From: Luteococcus sp038433155
Lineage (GTDB): Bacteria > Actinomycetota > Actinomycetes > Propionibacteriales > Propionibacteriaceae
Reading direction: 5' to 3'
DNA length: 64,000 nt
Assembly (NCBI RefSeq): GCF_038433155.1
Contig: NZ_JBCDMW010000001.1
Location: 22,521 to 86,520, forward strand
Shown: one piece after another, positions 25,617 through 35,010 of the stretch
Numbering within the stretch: the stretch's first letter is position 1
How the letters are laid out: every line of letters begins with the position of its first letter
Position numbers and translations under genes: made by a program
The notes under the pieces: model-generated
Databases searched by the model: none
What the model was told of the DNA's origin: nothing
What the model saw: the letters and a program-made list of their open reading frames with translations, nothing else

Positions 25617-27356
25617 GTGCCCTCCCCGCTGCTTCCGCCCGTGATCACCCGTCGCCCGTGGCAGTCCACCCGTCGTCTGCGACGGGTGGAGGTTGACGTC
25701 CCCACCGACGTCCCGTCCACCGAGGCGATCTTCCTGGTGCTGCGGCGGATGCGTTTCCCGCTGATCGTGCTGATCACCATCTTCAGCATCAGCACGCTGG
25801 GCCTGGCCCTGATCCCCGGGATCGACGATGACGGCAACCAGTGGCGGATGAGCCTGTTCGACGCCTTCTACTTCATCAGCTACACCGCCATGACCATCGG
25901 CTATGGCGAGCTGAACTACACCTTCACCACCTCCCAGCGGATGTGGGTAACGCTGAGCATCTACGCCAGCGTGGTGGCCTGGGCCTATGTCTTCGGTTCC
26001 CTGTTCGCGCTGCTGCAGGAACCGGCCTTCCGCAATGCCGTGAACATGCAGCGCTTCCGACGCAAGGTGAAGGGCATCCACGAGCCCTTCCTGCTGCTGG
26101 TGGGCTATGGCCAGGCCGGCCGCACCCTGGCCAATGCGTTGGACCATTCCGGCCGACGCCTGGTGGTGATCGACGAGGATCCGGACCGGATCGACGTGTT
26201 GACCACGGACCAGCTGGCCAGCGACGTGCCCGCCATCCAGGGTGACCCGCGCAACCCGTCGCAGCTGGGCCTGGCGGGGTTGGCGCATCCGATGTGCGAG
26301 GGCATCATCGCGATGACCGACAAGGATGAGATGAACCTGGCCGTGGTGATGGCGGCCGACCTGCTGCGCCCGGAGGTGCCGGTGATAACCCGGTGCTCCG
26401 AGCGGGCCAATGTCCCGCGGATGCTTGACTTCACCCCGCAGGCCGTGATCAATCCCTATGACCGCTACGGCGCCTACCTGGTGATGCAGCTGAACCGGCC
26501 GGCCACCCACCAGATCAGCTCCTGGCTGATGAGCGAGCCGGGCACCGAGATGCCGCCCATGCATGACCAGCTGGCCAGCGGCCGGTGGATGGTCAGCGCC
26601 GACGGCCGCTTCGGGCACGAGGTGGCGCTGGACCTGCGCAATGCCGGCCTGGAGGTGTTGGAGGTCTCCCCGGAGGACGGGATGCCGGACTTCACCGACA
26701 TCGTCGGCTTCGTGGCTGGCGTGGAGAGCGACACCACCAACCTGTCGATGGCCGCCCATGCCCGGCTGGTGAACCCGGAGATCTACCTCTCGGTGCGGCA
26801 GAAGTCCATCCACACCACCAGCCTGCTGCGCGCCTTCGAGCCGGACAGCGTCTTCATCGCGACGGACCTGGTGGCCTTCGAGACCCTGGCCCGGCTGGAG
26901 TCCCCGCTCTACTGGGGTTTCGTGGAGCACATCCAGCAGATGTCCAATGAGGACGCCATCGCGCTGCGGGAGCGGATCACCGATCGGCTGGACCAGTGGT
27001 GTCCGATCCCCCGGCTGGTGCCCATCACCAGCCACGCGGCCCCCGCGGTCACCCGCTGGCTGGAGCGCGGGCACACCGTCACCCTCGACGACCTGCTGCG
27101 GGACCCCGACGACCGCGCCCAGCCGATCGAGGCGATGGCCTACATGTTCAAGCGCGGCGACTGGATCAGCTATCTGCCCGAGGGTGACATCGAGCTCCAA
27201 CCGGGCGACGAGATCGGGCTGCTGTGCCGCAACCGCGGGATCGTCCAGCTGAACAACACCCTGTTCAGCGACGCGTCGGTGGAATACCTGTGCACCGCGC
27301 ATGAGGTGCCCAGCACCTGGGTCTGGCGGGCGATCAAGGGCCGGCACAACCGTTGA
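25617..27356 (+). CDS. Potassium channel with two RCK (TrkA-N) domains
   Basis: 579 residues. Two membrane helices (about 46-70 and 115-140) flank a pore loop with selectivity filter 'TAMTIGYGELN'. Two RCK regulatory parts follow: the first has a Rossmann start 'LLVGYGQAGRTLANAL' with 'VVIDEDPDRID', the second 'GRFGHEVALDLRNAGLEVLEV'. A final region with 'GDIELQPGDEIGLLC' resembles a TrkA-C end. The whole is a ligand-gated K+ channel, in an operon with the DUF6394 gene. The start is a GTG at 25617 and is uncertain; the first ATG is too far in. Confidence 0.85.
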   Translation: MPSPLLPPVITRRPWQSTRRLRRVEVDVPTDVPSTEAIFLVLRRMRFPLIVLITIFSISTLGLALIPGIDDDGNQWRMSLFDAFYFISYTAMTIGYGELNYTFTTSQRMWVTLSIYASVVAWAYVFGSLFALLQEPAFRNAVNMQRFRRKVKGIHEPFLLLVGYGQAGRTLANALDHSGRRLVVIDEDPDRIDVLTTDQLASDVPAIQGDPRNPSQLGLAGLAHPMCEGIIAMTDKDEMNLAVVMAADLLRPEVPVITRCSERANVPRMLDFTPQAVINPYDRYGAYLVMQLNRPATHQISSWLMSEPGTEMPPMHDQLASGRWMVSADGRFGHEVALDLRNAGLEVLEVSPEDGMPDFTDIVGFVAGVESDTTNLSMAAHARLVNPEIYLSVRQKSIHTTSLLRAFEPDSVFIATDLVAFETLARLESPLYWGFVEHIQQMSNEDAIALRERITDRLDQWCPIPRLVPITSHAAPAVTRWLERGHTVTLDDLLRDPDDRAQPIEAMAYMFKRGDWISYLPEGDIELQPGDEIGLLCRNRGIVQLNNTLFSDASVEYLCTAHEVPSTWVWRAIKGRHNR

Positions 27357-27534
27357 TGACGTCGGCGAAGACCTGTGGGGTGGACGAGGGCAGCCCCCTC
27401 CGCTGACCCGCCCCGGGCCCCGACCCTCGTACCGCCGGTTCGCGCCGATCACGGCCGCAACGGTTCCGGGACGGCCGTAACCCCCCCCTGAATTAGCACG
27501 GCATATTTCAGGTAAATTGGCGTATGCTGAGGTC

Positions 27535-28056
27535 ATGTGCGAATACTGCGGCTGCCGTTCCATCGACCTCATCGGGCGCTTCTCCGAGGAGCACTACAGC
27601 GTCGTCGACCGGCTGGGGGACTTCGGACGGGCCGTCGCCACGGGTGACCTGGACCGGGTGGGCCACGCCGGCACCACCTTGGCCAACCTGCTGTGGCCGC
27701 ACACCAAGGCGGAGGAGGCGGGGCTCTTCCATGAGATGCGCAAGGACCCCGACTTCGCGCCTACCATCGATTCCCTGTGCGACGAGCACTCCAGCCTGGA
27801 CGAGCAGCTGGAGCGGATCATCGACGGGGACCTGGCCGAATTCCCCGCCTTCGAGAAGGCGCTGCGCAACCACATCGACCACGAGGAGAACGGCCTGTTC
27901 CCCGCCGCCGCGGTGAGCATCGACGGCCCCACCTGGGAGACCATCAACCAGCTCACCCACGACTTCGACCACGAGGCCGGGATTGACCACAGCCACGACG
28001 GCCAGCACGGCGAAGGTCTGGGCGAGCGAGCCCACCCCGCCCCGCACCACCACTGA
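27535..28056 (+). CDS. Hemerythrin-domain protein
   Basis: 173 residues, beginning MCEYCGC, a CxxC start seen in a group of actinobacterial hemerythrin-like proteins. Helix text has spaced metal ligands ('EEHYSVVDRL', 'LWPHTKAEEAGLFHEM', 'CDEHSSLDEQ', 'LRNHIDHEENGLFPAA'), enough for a di-iron centre binding O2, NO or peroxide. The C-terminus is His-rich ('HSHDGQH', 'HPAPHHH'). The promoter region (27490-27530) is the most AT-rich spot nearby, with TATGCT 9 bases before the ATG, so it is probably leaderless and regulated. The 178 bases before it hold nothing else I recognise. Confidence 0.88.
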   Translation: MCEYCGCRSIDLIGRFSEEHYSVVDRLGDFGRAVATGDLDRVGHAGTTLANLLWPHTKAEEAGLFHEMRKDPDFAPTIDSLCDEHSSLDEQLERIIDGDLAEFPAFEKALRNHIDHEENGLFPAAAVSIDGPTWETINQLTHDFDHEAGIDHSHDGQHGEGLGERAHPAPHHH

Positions 28057-28134
28057 GCCAATCTGGACCGGCGCCAACACCGGAATGCCCAGAACGGACG
28101 CCCCGCCCACGCAGTTTCCCACCCCGGGCCGAGT

Positions 28135-28221
28135 GGTTTGCGCCACAAACTGCATTCTCAGTCGGGCCCGATGCCTCCATGACATCAGCCCGAAATCAGG
28201 ATGCAGTTTGTGGCACAAACC
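28135..28221. repeat. Long inverted repeat
   Basis: Arms 28135-28167 and 28188-28221 share GGTTTG-GCCACAAACTGCAT at their outer ends and CGGGC at their inner ends, with a loop of about 20 bases. It occupies the 316-base gap between the hemerythrin and DUF1846 genes, in which I see no gene. Confidence 0.7.
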
Positions 28222-28372
28222 TCCCGGTCTGACCTCACCGCCACGTCGCGAGCGCCGATAGCCACCCGCGACGACACCCGCAGTGGGCAAAGACCGGGGG
28301 CCAAGACGGAGGCTGCCACCCGTCGCTGGGTATGCTCGCCGGGTTGAACCCACTCCCCGCTAGGAGATCCAC

Positions 28373-29863
28373 ATGCACCCCATCGGTTTTGACCGCGACC
28401 GCTATCTGGAACTCCAGTCCCAGCACATCGACGAGCGTCGCAAGCAGTTTGGCGGCAAGCTCTACCTGGAATTCGGCGGCAAGCTGTTCGACGACATGCA
28501 CGCCTCCCGGGTGCTGCCCGGCTTCAGCCCGGACCTGAAGATCCAGATGCTGCGCACCCTGGCCGACGAGGCCGAGGTGGTGATCGTGGTGAGCGCCCAT
28601 GACCTGGCCCGGCACAAGGTGCGGGCCGACCTGGGAATCTCCTATGCCGACGACGTGCTGCGGCTGGCCGACGCCTTCCGCGGCTACGGCCTGTTGGTGA
28701 GCAGCGTCGTGATCTCCCACGTCACCGAGGAGAACCGTCAGGCCCGGGCCTTCAAGCGCAAGCTGGAGAAGCTGGGGCTGAAGGTCTACCGGCACTACCC
28801 CATCAAGGGTTACCCCAATGACGTCGCTCACGTGATCAGCGAGTCGGGCTACGGCAAGAACGAGTACGTGGAGACCTCCCGGGATCTCGTCGTGGTGACC
28901 GCCCCCGGGCCGGGCAGCGGCAAGATGGCCACCTGTCTGAGCCAGCTCTACCACGACCACCAGCGCGGGATCGGCTCGGGCTACGCCAAGTTCGAGACCT
29001 TCCCGATCTGGAACCTGCCGCTTGACCACCCGGTCAACGTCGCCTACGAGGCGGCGACGGTGGACTTGGACGACGTCAACATGATTGACCCCTACCACCT
29101 GGCGGCTTATGGCGAGCAGGTGATCAACTACAACCGGGACGTGGAGGTCTTCCCCGTCCTCAGCCGGCTCTTCGAGACCCTCTACGGCAGCTCGCCCTAC
29201 AAGTCCCCCACCGACATGGGGGTGAACATGGCGGGCAAGGCGATCAGCGACGACGCGGCCTGCCGGGAGGCGTCCAAGCAGGAGGTCATCCGACGCTGGT
29301 ACAAGGCCCTGGTGCAGGAGCGACGCGAGGGCCTGGAGCCGCACCAGTCGGACAAGGTGGCCCTGCTGATGAGCCAGCTGGAGATCGAGGGCACCGACCG
29401 GCCCGTCGTGAAACCGGCCCTGGAGTTGGCCAGGAAGACCAAGGCCCCCGCAGCCGCCGTCGAGCTGCCCGACGGGCGGGTGATCACCGGCAAGACCTCC
29501 GCGCTGCTGGGTGCCTGCTCCGCCATGCTGCTGGACGCGCTGAAGGCCCTGGCCGGGATCGACCCCGAGGTGAAGCTGCTGGCCAACGAGACCATCGAGC
29601 CGATCCAGACCCTGAAGACGCAGCACCTGGGCAGCAAGAACCCCCGGCTGCACACCGACGAGGTGCTGATTGCCCTGAGCGTCAGCGCCAATTCCGACGA
29701 CAATGCTCGCCGCGCCCTGGCCGAGCTGGCCCGCCTACGCGGCTGCGATGTGCACACCACCACCATCCTGGGCAGCGTCGACGAGGGGATCTTCCGCAAC
29801 CTGGGGGTGCACGTCACCAGCGAGCCGGTCTTCCAGTCGAAGGGTTTGTACCGGAAGCGCTGA
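28373..29863 (+). CDS. DUF1846 domain protein
   Basis: 496 residues, all of one conserved family: 'GFDRDRYLELQSQHIDERRKQFGGKLYLEFGGKLFDDMHASRVLPGF', a P-loop-like 'APGPGSGKMATCLSQLYHDH', and 'AGIDPEVKLLANETIEPIQTLKTQHLGSKNPRLHTDEVLIALSVSA'. Structures exist for family members but no activity is agreed; a nucleotide-dependent role is suggested by the P-loop. TAGGAGATCCAC precedes the ATG. Stands alone. Confidence 0.88.
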   Translation: MHPIGFDRDRYLELQSQHIDERRKQFGGKLYLEFGGKLFDDMHASRVLPGFSPDLKIQMLRTLADEAEVVIVVSAHDLARHKVRADLGISYADDVLRLADAFRGYGLLVSSVVISHVTEENRQARAFKRKLEKLGLKVYRHYPIKGYPNDVAHVISESGYGKNEYVETSRDLVVVTAPGPGSGKMATCLSQLYHDHQRGIGSGYAKFETFPIWNLPLDHPVNVAYEAATVDLDDVNMIDPYHLAAYGEQVINYNRDVEVFPVLSRLFETLYGSSPYKSPTDMGVNMAGKAISDDAACREASKQEVIRRWYKALVQERREGLEPHQSDKVALLMSQLEIEGTDRPVVKPALELARKTKAPAAAVELPDGRVITGKTSALLGACSAMLLDALKALAGIDPEVKLLANETIEPIQTLKTQHLGSKNPRLHTDEVLIALSVSANSDDNARRALAELARLRGCDVHTTTILGSVDEGIFRNLGVHVTSEPVFQSKGLYRKR

Positions 29864-29999
29864 TCTGGGGCTGAGGGCTGGCCGCGGGCAAGGACACCCG
29901 CTTCCAGCCAGCATGCCCACGCCAGCGCCGGGAGGAGCGACGTAGCGGTGTCGGACCACCTGTGAAGGCAGACCCGGCTGACAACGCAACCACGGCGGC

Positions 30000-30073
30000 C
30001 GAGCCTGTCGAGGCCCTCCCAACAGGGCCGCCGCCCTCTCACCAGACCCCGCGACAAGCTCGGGGACCGCGGT
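30000..30073. repeat. CGAGCCTGTCGAGG / GACAAGCTCGGGGACCGCGG repeat
   Basis: Inverted partner motifs separated by about 40 bases, of the same kind as at 49.6-49.9 kb. They lie in the gap between the convergent DUF1846 gene and the 625-residue gene. Confidence 0.6.
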
Positions 30074-30120
30074 TGCCACGCGCCTTCGAGGTCCGCGGTT
30101 GTGGACCGGAGGGCAGCCTC

Positions 30121-31998
30121 TCAGGGGCGGGGGACGCCGGGGCCCTGGGTGCGGCTGCAGAGTTTCCAGTCCAGCACCAGGGTTCCGGTGCGGCCGGTCA
30201 CCTCGATCACCGAGGGTTTGCGGCCAATCGCCGTCCAGTCGCTGCGCAACCGGGCATAGTCGGTCTCCAGCACCTGGCCGTCGACGACGAAGGGGCCACC
30301 CCAGGTGAGCCGGTGCTCGTGGTCCGGGGTGGACCAGACCAGGGTGTCGCGCAGGTGCTCCAGCCGGCACCTCTTGAGGTAGTCGACGAAGTGCGCCAGG
30401 GAGCCGAAGTCGGAGCGGTCGGCCAGCATCACGGCCCAGCCGGTGATCAGCCCGCGCTGCACCAGCTCCGACTCATTGGGCATCTCGATCCGGTTCAGCG
30501 CCATCGCGCCGAAGTAGGAGTCGTCCCGCCGGCCAGCGACGATCCGCTCGCTCAGCGTCGTCTCGTCGAACTTGGCGGCCGGGAAGTAGAGGTGGCTCAG
30601 CTCGTGTCGCTGCCCCTCCAGGTAGCCGCGTCGCGCCCGCAGGTCATGCAGCGCCAGCAACACATTGCGAACCTGGGCCACATCGGGCCGGATCCCATTG
30701 CCCACCCAGCCCGACGGCGTGGCCGGACGCGCGTCGGAGCCCAACATGGTGGAGCCGGGGTGGGTGGAGAAGAGCTGGATCTGCCCGGGCAGCGCCGCCA
30801 CCCAGATGTTCTCCTGGTCACCGAAACTGCCCGGCTGGTGACGCTGGGCGCTGCTCAGCAGGTAGTGCGGGGTGCGGTAGGTCTGCACGTCGGCCCGGTT
30901 CAGGGCGGTGCCCTGGGTGATCGGGTTGAGCGAGCGGACCAGGGCGGACAGCACCCGCCGGGACGGCACCTTGCGGAAGGGCGCCAGCGGGGCCAGGTAG
31001 CTGTTGGCGTCCAGGTGCAGCCGCTCCAGGGCCTCCATTGTGATTCCGATGGACTCCGGGGTGGTGAAGGCCTCCATCCCCCAGTACAGGTGCAGCAGGG
31101 CGTCGCGCCGGCTGGTGACGCCGGGCAGCCCCTGCCGGGAGACCTCGAAGCTGGCCTCGCTGACGTCCAGGCCGTGGGAGCTGGTGATCAGGTGATCGGC
31201 CTGTGCGAAGGCGATCTCCCGCACCACCTGCGGGATCCGGTAGCGGCGCCGGGCCAGGAAGATCGACGTGTAGCGGCTGGGCTCGAAGTCCGGCCGATTG
31301 CGGGAGAAGGCACTGGCCACCACCGGGCCGATCTCGGACACTTCCGGGTAGGCCTTGGGCAGCGCGTCGGAGCGGCCCGACGAGGCGACGAAGTGCCCGT
31401 CGAAGCGGTGCATCGCCAGGTCCAGCATCAGCAGGTCCAGCACCATGGTGGCGCGGGTGGTGAGCTCCTGGTCCTGGCAGTGCTCGATCAGCAGGGTCAG
31501 GGCGGAGATCTTGATGGCGTGGAAGGTGCCGGACAACCATTCACTGAAGCCGTGCCGGAAGCGGTTGCCCAGCCACTCCAGCAGGCGTCGACGGGCCCGC
31601 TCGGCCTTCTGCCGGCCGGTGCGGCCGTCATTGGGGAAGGTGCGCTCGCCAAAATACTGCCCGGCCAGGTATTCGCAGACGGAGAAGACCACTTGGTGGC
31701 CCTCGCTCCAGTGGCACATGGAGTCGTCGCCGCGCTCGTCCATCCAGAACCGGAAACCCAGGACGCTGTGCTCGATCCCCTCCCGCAGCACGTCGGGCAG
31801 GGCATCACCGCCATCCAGCAGAAGGGCCAGCACCACCATCATCCGGTAGTCGGCCAGGTCCTCCCGGGCATCGATCTGCGCCAGGTATTCCTCCAGCCAG
31901 CCCGGGTCATGAATGCCCTCGGCGATGGCGTGCGCCACGGCGGCATAGCCGGTGGCACCCTCGCCACCGGACGACACCACCACCGGGGGCTGGCTCAT
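30121..31998 (-). CDS. Uncharacterised protein, possible helical-toroid polysaccharide lyase fold
   Basis: 625 residues, no signal peptide, no family I can name with certainty. Conserved-looking text rich in aromatic and charged residues ('FRFWMDERGDDSMCHWSEGHQVVFSVCEYLAGQYFGE', 'GRTGRQKAERARRRLLEWLGNRFRHGFSEWLSGTFHAI', 'MLDLAMHRFDGHFVASSGR') is built like the (alpha/alpha) barrels of heparinase/alginate-lyase type enzymes. The second half is beta-rich. It may act on polysaccharide, but this is only an impression from fold-like features. ATG at 31998 has GAGGAG six bases before it. Confidence 0.7.
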   Translation of the reverse strand: MSQPPVVVSSGGEGATGYAAVAHAIAEGIHDPGWLEEYLAQIDAREDLADYRMMVVLALLLDGGDALPDVLREGIEHSVLGFRFWMDERGDDSMCHWSEGHQVVFSVCEYLAGQYFGERTFPNDGRTGRQKAERARRRLLEWLGNRFRHGFSEWLSGTFHAIKISALTLLIEHCQDQELTTRATMVLDLLMLDLAMHRFDGHFVASSGRSDALPKAYPEVSEIGPVVASAFSRNRPDFEPSRYTSIFLARRRYRIPQVVREIAFAQADHLITSSHGLDVSEASFEVSRQGLPGVTSRRDALLHLYWGMEAFTTPESIGITMEALERLHLDANSYLAPLAPFRKVPSRRVLSALVRSLNPITQGTALNRADVQTYRTPHYLLSSAQRHQPGSFGDQENIWVAALPGQIQLFSTHPGSTMLGSDARPATPSGWVGNGIRPDVAQVRNVLLALHDLRARRGYLEGQRHELSHLYFPAAKFDETTLSERIVAGRRDDSYFGAMALNRIEMPNESELVQRGLITGWAVMLADRSDFGSLAHFVDYLKRCRLEHLRDTLVWSTPDHEHRLTWGGPFVVDGQVLETDYARLRSDWTAIGRKPSVIEVTGRTGTLVLDWKLCSRTQGPGVPRP

Positions 31999-32211
31999 CG
32001 CACTCCTCATTCACCTCGTCGGGGCCCGGCGACACCCTTCACCGTCGCGATCCCGAGTGACGATTCTCTCCCACGACCGGGCCAGAGCGCATCCCCCCTG
32101 AGTCGGATCTGGACCCGCCGGACCGCGCGGCTCGGATCCGGTGGACACCGGAAGGCGAGTGCCACGGGCCCGGTTCCGGGACGCACGCCATCCCTCCGGT
32201 GGCCAGCCTCG

Positions 32212-32325
32212 GCTCCGGATTCCGAGAAGTGACCCCCCGTCGTCCGGCCGCCCGCCCCTCCCCGCGGGGCGTGGCAGTACCAGTCGGATTTCGGCGGTCA
32301 GTTCCCAGAATTGGACGCCCGACCA
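32212..32325. repeat. Two-armed palindrome family A (copy 4)
   Basis: Left arm 'GGATTCCGAGAAGTGACC' near 32217 and the complement of the right arm 'GTCCAATTCTGGGAACTGAC'. Its right arm supplies the stop codon of the pseudogene remnant that abuts it. Confidence 0.75.
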
Positions 32326-32690
32326 CAGCCGGGGCACTCGCTGGCCTCTTCCTCAGGGGTGAGCCGCTCGGCCAACAGCTCCAGGACGTGCCGATACTCA
32401 CGCCCCGTGGCACGAGACATACCCAACTCACAGGTCCGGTTGGCGCTGGCGAAGGCCTCCACCGGTTGGCCGTCCGCCTGGCGCTGGGCCACCACGGCGG
32501 CCACCTCCTTGGCCTCCGCCACGGTGGCCGAGGCGGTCAGCTCCGGGTGCAGCATGCCCCGATCCCCCGCGAAGCCACAACAGCCGGTGTCCACGGGAAC
32601 CACCACCTCCAGGTCACCCGCCGGACCCGGCCCAACCATGAGCGCAGCCACCGCCGCGCGGACCTCGACACCAGCAACCGCTGTAGGCCG
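32298..32690 (-). pseudogene. Remnant of an FAD/Fe-S D-lactate (glycolate) dehydrogenase C-terminus
   Basis: The minus frame reads 'VVVPVDTGCCGFAGDRGMLHPELTASATVAEAKEV', then 'ASANRTCELGMSRATGREYRHVLELL', which is the C-terminal cysteine-rich (CCG) end of large FAD-linked D-lactate dehydrogenases. Only about 120 residues remain. No FAD domain, Fe-S clusters or start is present upstream, and the last residues before the stop lie in a palindromic repeat arm. So it is a 5'-deleted fragment. Confidence 0.7.
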
Positions 32691-32760
32691 AGCCGATCCG
32701 ACGCGTCGCAGCCGGGAAGTGGTTGATCGAATTCCCCGGGAGGCACCTCCAGACGCGGGT

Positions 32761-32794
32761 GGGCTGGTGTGGTCCACGGGGACCACACCAGCCC
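32761..32794 (-). terminator. Terminator of the sialidase gene
   Basis: Perfect 15-base arms GGGCTGGTGTGGTCC and complement with a 4-base loop, 19 bases downstream of the sialidase stop. Confidence 0.75.
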
Positions 32795-32812
32795 AACCCG
32801 GTGTGAGAGTGC

Positions 32813-34684
32813 TCAGCCGAAGGTCACGGTCTGGCCGCGCAGCTCGACGGTAGTGAGGTCCTCCCCGGAGGTGGAATTCCACGTCGTGGCCGGAGTGAAG
32901 GACCCGGCATCCAGGTCCGCCTGGGTGATCAGGTGGTAGGCGCTGGTGCAGGTGTACTGGGCGCCGGCCGCCAGGCTGCGGTAGCGGCAGTTCTTGGCAT
33001 CCACCGCGGGGTCCAGCCCGCGCAGGTTGCCCGTGGGCGAGACGGTGGTGGTCTGGTCCGACACATTCTTCACGGTGTAGCTGAAGGACAGCCGGTCCCC
33101 CACCCGGTAGCTGGCCCGCGGGTTGGTCAGCGTGCCGCCGCTGACCTCGATCCGGCCGGGGATCTCGCTCGGCAGGCGCGGCACCTTCACCACCAGCGTG
33201 CCCGTGGCCCGGCGTCCCTGGGCGTCGGTCACCACGACGGGCAGCCGGTAGGTGCCACCCTTGGTCTCGGCCGGCACCTGCACGGCCACCCGGGTCTGGA
33301 CGCTGGCCCCGGGCTGCAGCTGGCCCACGGACGCGACGGCGGTCTGCCACCCCGCCGGGGCGTCGATCTGGACGGAATGGATCTTCTGCACCGGCCCCAA
33401 CTGGTTGGTCAGCCGCAGCGACGTGGTGGCCGACCCGCCCCGCTCGATGGTCAGCTCCCCCGCGGGCGCGATCCCGGTGCACATCCCACGCAGCCAGGAC
33501 AGGTTGAACTTGGCGAAGATGATGCCATTGTGGCCCGGTTCATAGGCCAGGCCGATCCGCCCGTCGGGCAGCACGGCCAACGTGGAATACGCCATCGCAC
33601 CCGCCCGGAACTCCCGCGCGATGGGCCAGGTGGTGCCGTCATCACAGCTGGCCCGCACGGTTCCATGGGCCCGGCTGGTCTTGCTCGCGGCATTGGAGAA
33701 CAGCAGCACCTTGGCCTCCGGGCTGCCCGGGGCGGCATTCGGGAAGGCCCGGATGATGGAGCCATTGTTCACCGGGTCCGGCAGGGCGCGTTCCAACCGG
33801 ACCTCACCGTAGGTGACGCCGCCATCCTCGGAGATGGCCACCTTGCGATAGCCCGAACCGCCCGAATCCCGGGAGTTCAGCATCACCCGGCCATCGGACA
33901 GCTCCACCACCTTGTTCTCGTCCATCCGGGTGCCCACCGGCTTGCCCGACTGCCACGTCTTGCCATGGTCGTCGGAGTAGATGGTCACCGCCTGCATGTC
34001 ACCCGACGCGATCCGGATGGTGAACTGCTGCAACAGGCGCCCGGCGTGGGGGCCCTGCGTCAACTGGATGCCCTGTCCCGAGGCCGCGAACCGGGACCGG
34101 ACCGTCAGGTCGGGAGTGATGTCGGGCGTGATGATCCGGTGGGTCCAGGTCTTCCCGTCGTCACGCGAGGAGCTGACCTCGGCATGCAGCACCTTGCGAT
34201 CCTGCAGGTCAACCCCGGGCTGCGAGGCAATAAAGCCTGCGTCCATGGAGTACACGTGGAAGTTGAAGATCTCGCCGGTGGTCCGGTCGATCACATAGCT
34301 CGGGTCCGAGTACCCCTCCACGGGCGCAGTGGTCTTGCCCGCATGCACCGCGGTGGTCGGCTGCCAGGTCCGGCCCATGTCCTCTGAGCGACGCTGCAGG
34401 ATGGAGTTCGGGCCCGGGGCGTCGATGCCGGTGGGGCGGCCATCATAGGAGGTCAGCAGCGTGCCCCGGTTGGTCACCGCCAGGGCGGGGATGCGGTAGT
34501 TCGGGAAGACCCCGTCGCCACCCATCGCCAGGGTCTGTTCCGTGTAGTTCGGGGTGCCCGCCCAGAACGGATCGGGCGTCAGGTCGACGTCGGCCTGGGC
34601 GACGGCCGCGGGAGCGGCCAGGCCAAGGGCACCGACGGCCATCACCAGACCTCCCAGCAGGGCGGCGGGCTTCTTTGCACGCAT
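32813..34684 (-). CDS. nanH: Secreted GH33 sialidase
   Basis: 623 residues. A signal peptide (cleavage near 'AAVAQA') is followed by a six-bladed sialidase propeller. The arginine motif 'FPNYRIPALAVTNRGTLL' (about residue 64) and five Asp-box-like turns ('RSEDMGRTWQ', 'SRDDGKTWTH', 'SDDHGKTWQS', 'SEDGGVTYGE', 'SCDDGTTWPI') are typical of exo-alpha-sialidases, which cut terminal sialic acid off glycans. The C-terminal 230 residues look like a NEW3/immunoglobulin-like part ('SATTSLRLTNQLG', 'VQVPAETKGGTYRLPVVVTDAQG') and a further beta domain; no LPxTG anchor. An operator shared with the gntR and importer promoters lies 29-44 bases before the ATG. Confidence 0.92.
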   Translation of the reverse strand: MRAKKPAALLGGLVMAVGALGLAAPAAVAQADVDLTPDPFWAGTPNYTEQTLAMGGDGVFPNYRIPALAVTNRGTLLTSYDGRPTGIDAPGPNSILQRRSEDMGRTWQPTTAVHAGKTTAPVEGYSDPSYVIDRTTGEIFNFHVYSMDAGFIASQPGVDLQDRKVLHAEVSSSRDDGKTWTHRIITPDITPDLTVRSRFAASGQGIQLTQGPHAGRLLQQFTIRIASGDMQAVTIYSDDHGKTWQSGKPVGTRMDENKVVELSDGRVMLNSRDSGGSGYRKVAISEDGGVTYGEVRLERALPDPVNNGSIIRAFPNAAPGSPEAKVLLFSNAASKTSRAHGTVRASCDDGTTWPIAREFRAGAMAYSTLAVLPDGRIGLAYEPGHNGIIFAKFNLSWLRGMCTGIAPAGELTIERGGSATTSLRLTNQLGPVQKIHSVQIDAPAGWQTAVASVGQLQPGASVQTRVAVQVPAETKGGTYRLPVVVTDAQGRRATGTLVVKVPRLPSEIPGRIEVSGGTLTNPRASYRVGDRLSFSYTVKNVSDQTTTVSPTGNLRGLDPAVDAKNCRYRSLAAGAQYTCTSAYHLITQADLDAGSFTPATTWNSTSGEDLTTVELRGQTVTFG

Positions 34685-34712
34685 GGGTTCTTCCTCTCAC
34701 GGGGGCTTGATA

Positions 34713-34728
34713 TCGGATGTCCGATGTC
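34713..34728 (-). promoter_or_regulatory. Candidate GntR operator before the sialidase gene
   Basis: The minus-strand 16-mer GACATCGGACATCCGA fits RACATCRGACRTMSGA, also found before gntR (56216-56231) and the SGNH/importer pair (58385-58400). The inner TCGGA-CA-TCCGA is palindromic. The remaining gap 34740-35208 holds palindrome copy 5 and no gene I can support. Confidence 0.7.
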
Positions 34729-35010
34729 TAACACCTCAACCTAGGGTCCGCCCCGAGGGCCGTCAACGACATCGCGCCAGATGAACACCCAGCATGATCG
34801 CTTCCCCTGCAGGGTTTCGCGGGCGCCACCGAGCCGCCATCAACCACGCGCCACCGGACGGCGGGAAGTCCGCACCATGGCCGAGGCCTGGCCCCATCCA
34901 GCCGACGTCGTGCACGGCGCTGCCCGGGCGCGCGGTAGCCCGGACGACCCTGAGCGCGGCTGGCGGTGTTTGCGATTCACTGGGCGGTCCCGGCCGAACC
35001 CCGCAACCGG

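Noticed and set aside
32298..33482. A 394-codon minus frame continuing upstream from the dehydrogenase remnant
   Set aside because: Only the last about 130 codons look like protein; the upstream part overlaps the sialidase 3' end in another frame and the terminator.
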